64,000 bases of DNA from Mesorhizobium sp. YM1C-6-2 (GTDB taxonomy: Bacteria; Pseudomonadota; Alphaproteobacteria; Rhizobiales; Rhizobiaceae): contig NZ_RCIZ01000003.1 in the NCBI RefSeq assembly GCF_003666685.1, positions 434,001-498,000 on the forward strand, given 5' to 3'. Numbering within the stretch: position 1 is the first letter of the stretch; each line of letters opens with the position of its first letter. Below the pieces are notes generated by a model. The model worked only from the letters and a program-made list of their open reading frames with translations. It did no database searches and was not told the DNA's origin. Both the position numbers and the translations under genes were made by a program. This document shows positions 59,945 through 64,000 of the stretch, piece by piece.

Positions 59945-62011
59945 CTATCGACCTTCCCGGTACCACATCGAGCCGAGCGCGAGCAGCAAGAGTCCGAGGC
60001 CGAAGAAGCCGCCGAAGAGCGGCACGCGGCTGACCGACTTCAGCACGCTGTCGTCGGTGGTCCTGAGCCCGATCCAGTCGTTGCCAGACGCGTTGGCCGA
60101 GCCGCGCACCGGCACGATGCTGGGCAGCGAGACGCCTGTGAGCGAGGCGATGCGGCGCACCGACCCGCCCGAGGCTTCCGCGGGAGGGCTCAGTATGTCC
60201 TCGGTCGAGATGGTGTCGGCGAATTCCGGCGCGTTGACCGGGCCGACATGCGCCAGCGCCGACAGATCGCCGTTGCCGACCTGGTAGAGGCCGATCTCCT
60301 CGACCTCGGCCGAGCCGGTGAAGACGCCGGGCTGCGAGGAGGCGAGCGGCAGCGTCATCGTCTTGCCGGAAGGGGATATGACGGTCGCCGGGCCGGGATC
60401 GTCCTGCATGGTCTGCCTGATGACGTCGAGCGTCATGCCGCGGCCGTTGGCGACGAGACGCTCCTCCTCGAGTTCAGGCTCCTTCATCAGCCAGTGCGCG
60501 ATGCGGCGGTAGAGCGCGACGTGGGGTCCGCCGCCTTCGAAGCCGCGCGCCCAGAGCCAGCCCTGGTCGGACAGAAGCATGCCGACGCGGCCCTCGCCCT
60601 TGCGGTCGAGCAGAAGCAGCGGACGTTCGTCGGGACCCTTCATGACGACCTCGCCCTCGGGACGCTCGATGCCGACGAGGCGGAACCAGCGGCTCCAGTG
60701 CGGCGGCTCGCTGGCCGAACCTTCAAGACCGCGGGTGACGGGGTGGCGCTGGCCGAGCTCGGTGAGGCGGGGATAGAAGGGCTGGTCGATCACCTGTCCG
60801 GACGGCATGCCCGGAAGCGCCGACATCAGCGGCGTGCGTGCGATCGACTGGTCGCCGGCATATTCGGGACCGGCGGCGATCAAGAGTGCGCCGCCCTTTT
60901 CGACATATTCGGCGATGTAGTCGTAATAGAGGATCGGCAGCACGTCGCGGTGCTGGTAGCGGTCGAAGATGATCAGGTCGAAGTCGTCGATCTTCTCCAC
61001 GAACAGCTCGCGCGTCGGGAAGGCAATCAGCGACAGCTCGTTGATCGGCGTGCCGTCCTGCTTCTCCGGCGGGCGCAGGATGGTGAAGTGGACGAGGTCG
61101 ACGGAGGCGTCGGACTTCAGGAGGTTGCGCCAGGTGCGCTCGCCGGCATGCGGCTCGCCGGAGACGAGCAGAACGCGCAGGTTCTCGCGGATGCCGTCGA
61201 GGATGGCGATGGCACGGTTGTTGGTGTCGGTGATCTCGCCGTCGGCCTCGGGGATCGACAGTTCGACGATGTTGCGGCCCGCGTTCGGGATGACGATGTC
61301 GAGCAGCATCGGCTGGCCGATCACCGCGCGCTCGGTGGAAACGGGCTCGCCGTTGATGGAGACGCGGACGTCGACCTCGCCTTCGCCGCCATTGGTGGAG
61401 ATGACGCGGTAGCTCATCTGGAGCGGCTTGCCGACGAGGCCGAAGCGGGGCGCGTTCTCGAAGCGGATGCGGCGGTCGCGCTCGCCTTCGTCGCCGGTGA
61501 TCAGCGCATGCAGCGGAGCCTGGAAAGCCGGCGCGCCTGCCGGCACGTCGTGCACCTGCCCGTCGGTGATCATGACGGCGCCTGCGATGCGCGACGGCGG
61601 CACGTCGCGGAAGGCGCTGTCGAGAGCGCCGAAGAGGCGGGTCTCGGTGCGCTCCTCGGCGGCGTCGGCGCGGCCCGCCTCGACGACGCGCACCTCGAAT
61701 TGCGGGAAGCGGGCGAGCCGCTGCTGCAGGCCTTCCAGCGCCGCACTCGTCTCGGCCTGGCGGTCGCCTATGTCCTGGCTCTGGCTGCGGTCGACGACAA
61801 GGGCGACGACGCTTTTCAGCGGTTCGCGCTCCTCGTCGAGCAGAACCGGGTTGACGAGGGCGGCGGCGAGCGCGACGAGCGCGGCGAAGCGAAGCCAAGC
61901 CCCGCGCTGGCGGAAGAACAGGCCGGCCAGCGCCAATAGCGCGATCGGCACCAGAATGACCGTGAGCCAGGCCCAGGACAGCAGCGGTTCGAAGGCGAGC
62001 GACCAGTCCAT
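59945..62011 (-). CDS. Large membrane protein of a MoxR/Bat-like cluster, with VWA-like segment
   Basis: A 688-residue protein. Two N-terminal transmembrane helices (about 12-33 and 40-60) are followed by a region beginning VVALVVDRSQSQDIGDRQ, where DRSQS fits the MIDAS DxSxS pattern of von Willebrand A domains. Middle segments (LRVLLVSGEPHAGERTWRNLL and EYVEKGGALLIAAGPEYAG) resemble a glutamine amidotransferase-like fold. A last transmembrane helix lies near 660-680 (FGGFFGLGLLLLALGSMWY). Such genes lie downstream of MoxR-DUF58-DUF4159 in Rhizobiales and are of unknown function. The DUF4159 gene overlaps it by none and precedes it directly. Confidence 0.82.
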   Translation of the reverse strand: MDWSLAFEPLLSWAWLTVILVPIALLALAGLFFRQRGAWLRFAALVALAAALVNPVLLDEEREPLKSVVALVVDRSQSQDIGDRQAETSAALEGLQQRLARFPQFEVRVVEAGRADAAEERTETRLFGALDSAFRDVPPSRIAGAVMITDGQVHDVPAGAPAFQAPLHALITGDEGERDRRIRFENAPRFGLVGKPLQMSYRVISTNGGEGEVDVRVSINGEPVSTERAVIGQPMLLDIVIPNAGRNIVELSIPEADGEITDTNNRAIAILDGIRENLRVLLVSGEPHAGERTWRNLLKSDASVDLVHFTILRPPEKQDGTPINELSLIAFPTRELFVEKIDDFDLIIFDRYQHRDVLPILYYDYIAEYVEKGGALLIAAGPEYAGDQSIARTPLMSALPGMPSGQVIDQPFYPRLTELGQRHPVTRGLEGSASEPPHWSRWFRLVGIERPEGEVVMKGPDERPLLLLDRKGEGRVGMLLSDQGWLWARGFEGGGPHVALYRRIAHWLMKEPELEEERLVANGRGMTLDVIRQTMQDDPGPATVISPSGKTMTLPLASSQPGVFTGSAEVEEIGLYQVGNGDLSALAHVGPVNAPEFADTISTEDILSPPAEASGGSVRRIASLTGVSLPSIVPVRGSANASGNDWIGLRTTDDSVLKSVSRVPLFGGFFGLGLLLLALGSMWYREGR

Positions 62012-64000
62012 CTACTGCCCCAGCCGCTCGAGCAGGATGGGCACATGCACCTGATCGGATTTGTAGTTGCCGGTCAGCATGTACATCATGATGTTGACGC
62101 CGGAGCGCAGCGCGTAGACGCGCTGCATCGGGTCGGACGGCACGGTCGGCAGCATCGGGCTGCCGCTGGCGTCGATCGCCCAGGCGCCGGCGAAGTCGTT
62201 GGCGGTGATCATGATCGGGGAAACGCCGTCGCCGGTGCGGACGGGGCGGTTGTCGACGTTCTGCGCGTCGAACGATGCCTCGACCCAGAGCGGGCTGCCG
62301 TTGAAACGGCCGGGGAACTCCGGAAGGATGAAGAAGGATTTCGTCAGCACGTGGTCCTCGGGGACCGGCTCCAGCGGCGGCACGTTGAGGTTGGCGAGGA
62401 TGTCGCGCAGGCGTTCGGTGGCGGGGCTCGCCGAGCCGGCGTCGATGCCGGTCGAGAACTGGTCGCGGGTGTCGAAGAGCACGGTGCCGCCGCCCTGCAT
62501 GTAAGCGTCGACGCGGGCGATCGCCTCTTCGCTGGGCATCGCGGCATTGGCGTCGATCGGCCAGTAGATGAGCGGGTAGAAGGAGAGCTCGTCCTTCGCG
62601 ATGTCGACGCCGGCCGGCTCGCCGGGCTCCAGCGCGGTCTTCTCGACGAGGAAGCGCGCCAGGCCGTTGAGGCCGGCGCGGCTGATCGAATCGATGGCGG
62701 AATCGCCGGTGACGACATAGGCCATGCGCGTGGTGGAGACCGCCGCCATGGCCTCTTCGTCGCCGGGCTTCGCATCCTGCTGCGCCCGGGCGGCGTCGGG
62801 AGCGAAAGCAAGGCCGGCAGCCACGAGAATTGCGGCGGCCATGCCGGCGGGGCGCGGCGGAATGCGCCGGCGGCGCGCGAGCAGCCCGCCCATCCAGAAG
62901 ACGGCGAGCGTGTCGAGCACCATGAGCGCCAGAGCGGCAGCCACGAGCGGCCCCTTCAGATCACGCGATTCGTCGAGAGCATAGCGCAGTTCGGTCACCG
63001 ACGCAGTCACGGCCGGGCGGGCCAGTGGCGCGAAGGCGGCATCGGCCTTGAGCAGGTTGTGGGCGAGCACGCCCTCCTCGGTCCCGTAGAGGCCGGGCGG
63101 ATTCTCGATGGTGACCGGGACGTCGCCGGCGCCGGTGGGGAGCGGGCGGGCATCCGGCGTCGGTGGCACCAGTGCGCCGTCGGCGGCGATCATGCGATAC
63201 GGCGCGAGCGAGCCGGCCTGGCCCTCGGCGTTGGCGGCGATGGCGCCCTGATTGCGCGACAGTTGCACGATGCGGCGCAGCATCTCGACGAAGCTGCCGG
63301 AGATCGGCAGGTTCGACCAGGTCGCTTCCGGGGTGATGTGGAAGAGAACCAGTGTGCCCTTCTCCCGCCGCGCGCCGGTGACAAGCGGCGTGCCGTCGGC
63401 GAGGCTCGCCCAGGTCCGCTCGACGATGTCGGAGGTAGGCTCGGCGAGCACCTGCCGGGTGACCGTGACCTCGCTCGGCGGGGCGAGATCGGCGAAGGGG
63501 CCTGTCGGGGGAAATTCGGTGACGGGTTGCGGCGTCGTCCAGGACAGCGCGCCGCCCATCGAGCGCTCGCCGAGACGCAGGCGGACCGGCAGCAGCTCCT
63601 CGTCATTGCCGGCGGCGGCGAGGCGCGAGCCGGCGAAACGCACCAGCGTGCCGCCGTCGCGGACCCAGTCGATCAGTTGCTGGCGCGCCGCGTCGGGGAT
63701 GGTGCCGACGTCGGCCATGACGATCATCGCCGGCTTCTGCTCGAGGATCTGAGGGATCGCCTCGGCGAGGTCCTGGCTCGTCGGCTCGACGAGGTCAGCG
63801 AAGGGGGCAAGCGCGCGGGTGATGTAATAGAGCGGCGAAAGCAGCGGCTGCGCCTGGTCGGCCTCGGTCTGCGAGAGGAGGCCGACACGGCGGCGCTTGG
63901 CGTTGTCGTCGAGCACGCGCACGGCCGCCGCCTGCTGTTCGCCGTCGATGGCGATCGAGGCGAAGTCGTTGCGCAGTTCGAAGGGCACGGTCATCTCGCC
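62012..64000 (-). CDS. DUF4159-domain membrane protein, cut by right window edge
   Basis: At least 662 residues, open to the right edge, so the true start is outside; the ATG at 63994 is probably internal. A transmembrane segment (LVAAALALMVLDTLAVFWMGGLLARR) precedes a signal-like stretch (MAAAILVAAGLAFAPDAARAQ), then the DUF4159 domain (about the last 250 residues, from TRMAYVVTGDSAID, with FYPLIYWPIDANA and GGGTVLFDTRDQFST). The visible N-terminal half resembles a glutamine amidotransferase-like/BatA region. It ends next to the 688-aa gene with no gap and belongs to a MoxR/DUF58-type operon expected to the right. Confidence 0.85.
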   Translation of the reverse strand, partial: GEMTVPFELRNDFASIAIDGEQQAAAVRVLDDNAKRRRVGLLSQTEADQAQPLLSPLYYITRALAPFADLVEPTSQDLAEAIPQILEQKPAMIVMADVGTIPDAARQQLIDWVRDGGTLVRFAGSRLAAAGNDEELLPVRLRLGERSMGGALSWTTPQPVTEFPPTGPFADLAPPSEVTVTRQVLAEPTSDIVERTWASLADGTPLVTGARREKGTLVLFHITPEATWSNLPISGSFVEMLRRIVQLSRNQGAIAANAEGQAGSLAPYRMIAADGALVPPTPDARPLPTGAGDVPVTIENPPGLYGTEEGVLAHNLLKADAAFAPLARPAVTASVTELRYALDESRDLKGPLVAAALALMVLDTLAVFWMGGLLARRRRIPPRPAGMAAAILVAAGLAFAPDAARAQQDAKPGDEEAMAAVSTTRMAYVVTGDSAIDSISRAGLNGLARFLVEKTALEPGEPAGVDIAKDELSFYPLIYWPIDANAAMPSEEAIARVDAYMQGGGTVLFDTRDQFSTGIDAGSASPATERLRDILANLNVPPLEPVPEDHVLTKSFFILPEFPGRFNGSPLWVEASFDAQNVDNRPVRTGDGVSPIMITANDFAGAWAIDASGSPMLPTVPSDPMQRVYALRSGVNIMMYMLTGNYKSDQVHVPILLERLGQ

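Noticed and set aside
59608-60033. A 141-codon plus-strand frame in the low-GC patch
   Set aside because: No ribosome-binding site or family pattern; the minus-strand tail beside DUF2019 explains the region better.

Overview
This window looks like a chromosomal segment from a Hyphomicrobiales (Rhizobiales) alphaproteobacterium close to Mesorhizobium, Aminobacter or Nitratireductor. The evidence is a CtrA-ChpT-SciP cell-cycle locus, a fused TrpE(G) anthranilate synthase behind a three-Trp leader peptide, a ChoXWV choline transporter, a BetC-type choline sulfatase, a CatB acetyltransferase very like the Agrobacterium one, high GC content, and REP-like palindromes between genes. No rRNA, tRNA, CRISPR array, prophage or complete insertion sequence was seen.

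Layout. 1-5.5 kb is the cell-cycle region: mnmA (cut by the left edge), sciP, a PqiA-like membrane protein, fliJ, ctrA, a single-domain receiver protein, chpT and eipA. 5.6-13.1 kb holds housekeeping and stress genes (coiled-coil membrane protein, SpoU-type RNA methyltransferase, ArsR regulator, HugZ-like haem protein, acetyltransferase, glutathionyl-hydroquinone reductase, Nudix hydrolase, metallophosphoesterase). 13.2-19.7 kb holds leuA and trpE(G), each preceded by a leader peptide rich in the cognate amino acid, plus AbrB-type and CDF membrane proteins. 19.9-26 kb has an APC permease, an M14 deacylase-like enzyme, and an ArsR/SRPBCC pair followed by DoxX, DUF1801 and VOC genes. 26.1-30.6 kb is a sugar-type ABC transporter operon with a LacI-type palindrome upstream. 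30.9-37.7 kb has a patatin lipoprotein, an acetyltransferase, a mercuric-reductase-like flavoprotein, epmA/efp and catB. 37.8-41 kb is a TPP-riboswitch-controlled thiamine-precursor transporter (YkoF, permease, ATPase, binding protein), followed by formate-tetrahydrofolate ligase.

43.1-50.5 kb is the least understood part. It is a co-directional run of five large genes: a coiled-coil protein, an unknown protein, an AAA+ ATPase, a second unknown protein and a DUF2333 membrane protein. A compact cassette has landed between the ATPase and the gene after it: a DUF559 (Vsr-like) nuclease gene flanked by two 53-bp inverted repeats that differ at one base. The repeats lie directly against the neighbouring stop and start codons and appear to supply two ribosome-binding sites. 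50.7-53.9 kb is choXWV. 54-57.2 kb carries small genes, an AraC regulator and clpS. 57.3-58.9 kb is the choline sulfatase. 59.1-59.7 kb is a lower-GC patch with a DUF2019 gene and a broken upstream partner. The right edge enters a MoxR/Bat-like membrane protein cluster whose DUF4159 gene is cut by the window.

Many very long open frames lie antisense to real genes because of the GC-rich third codon positions; these were discarded. Product calls rest on recognising protein families by eye. No database search was run.
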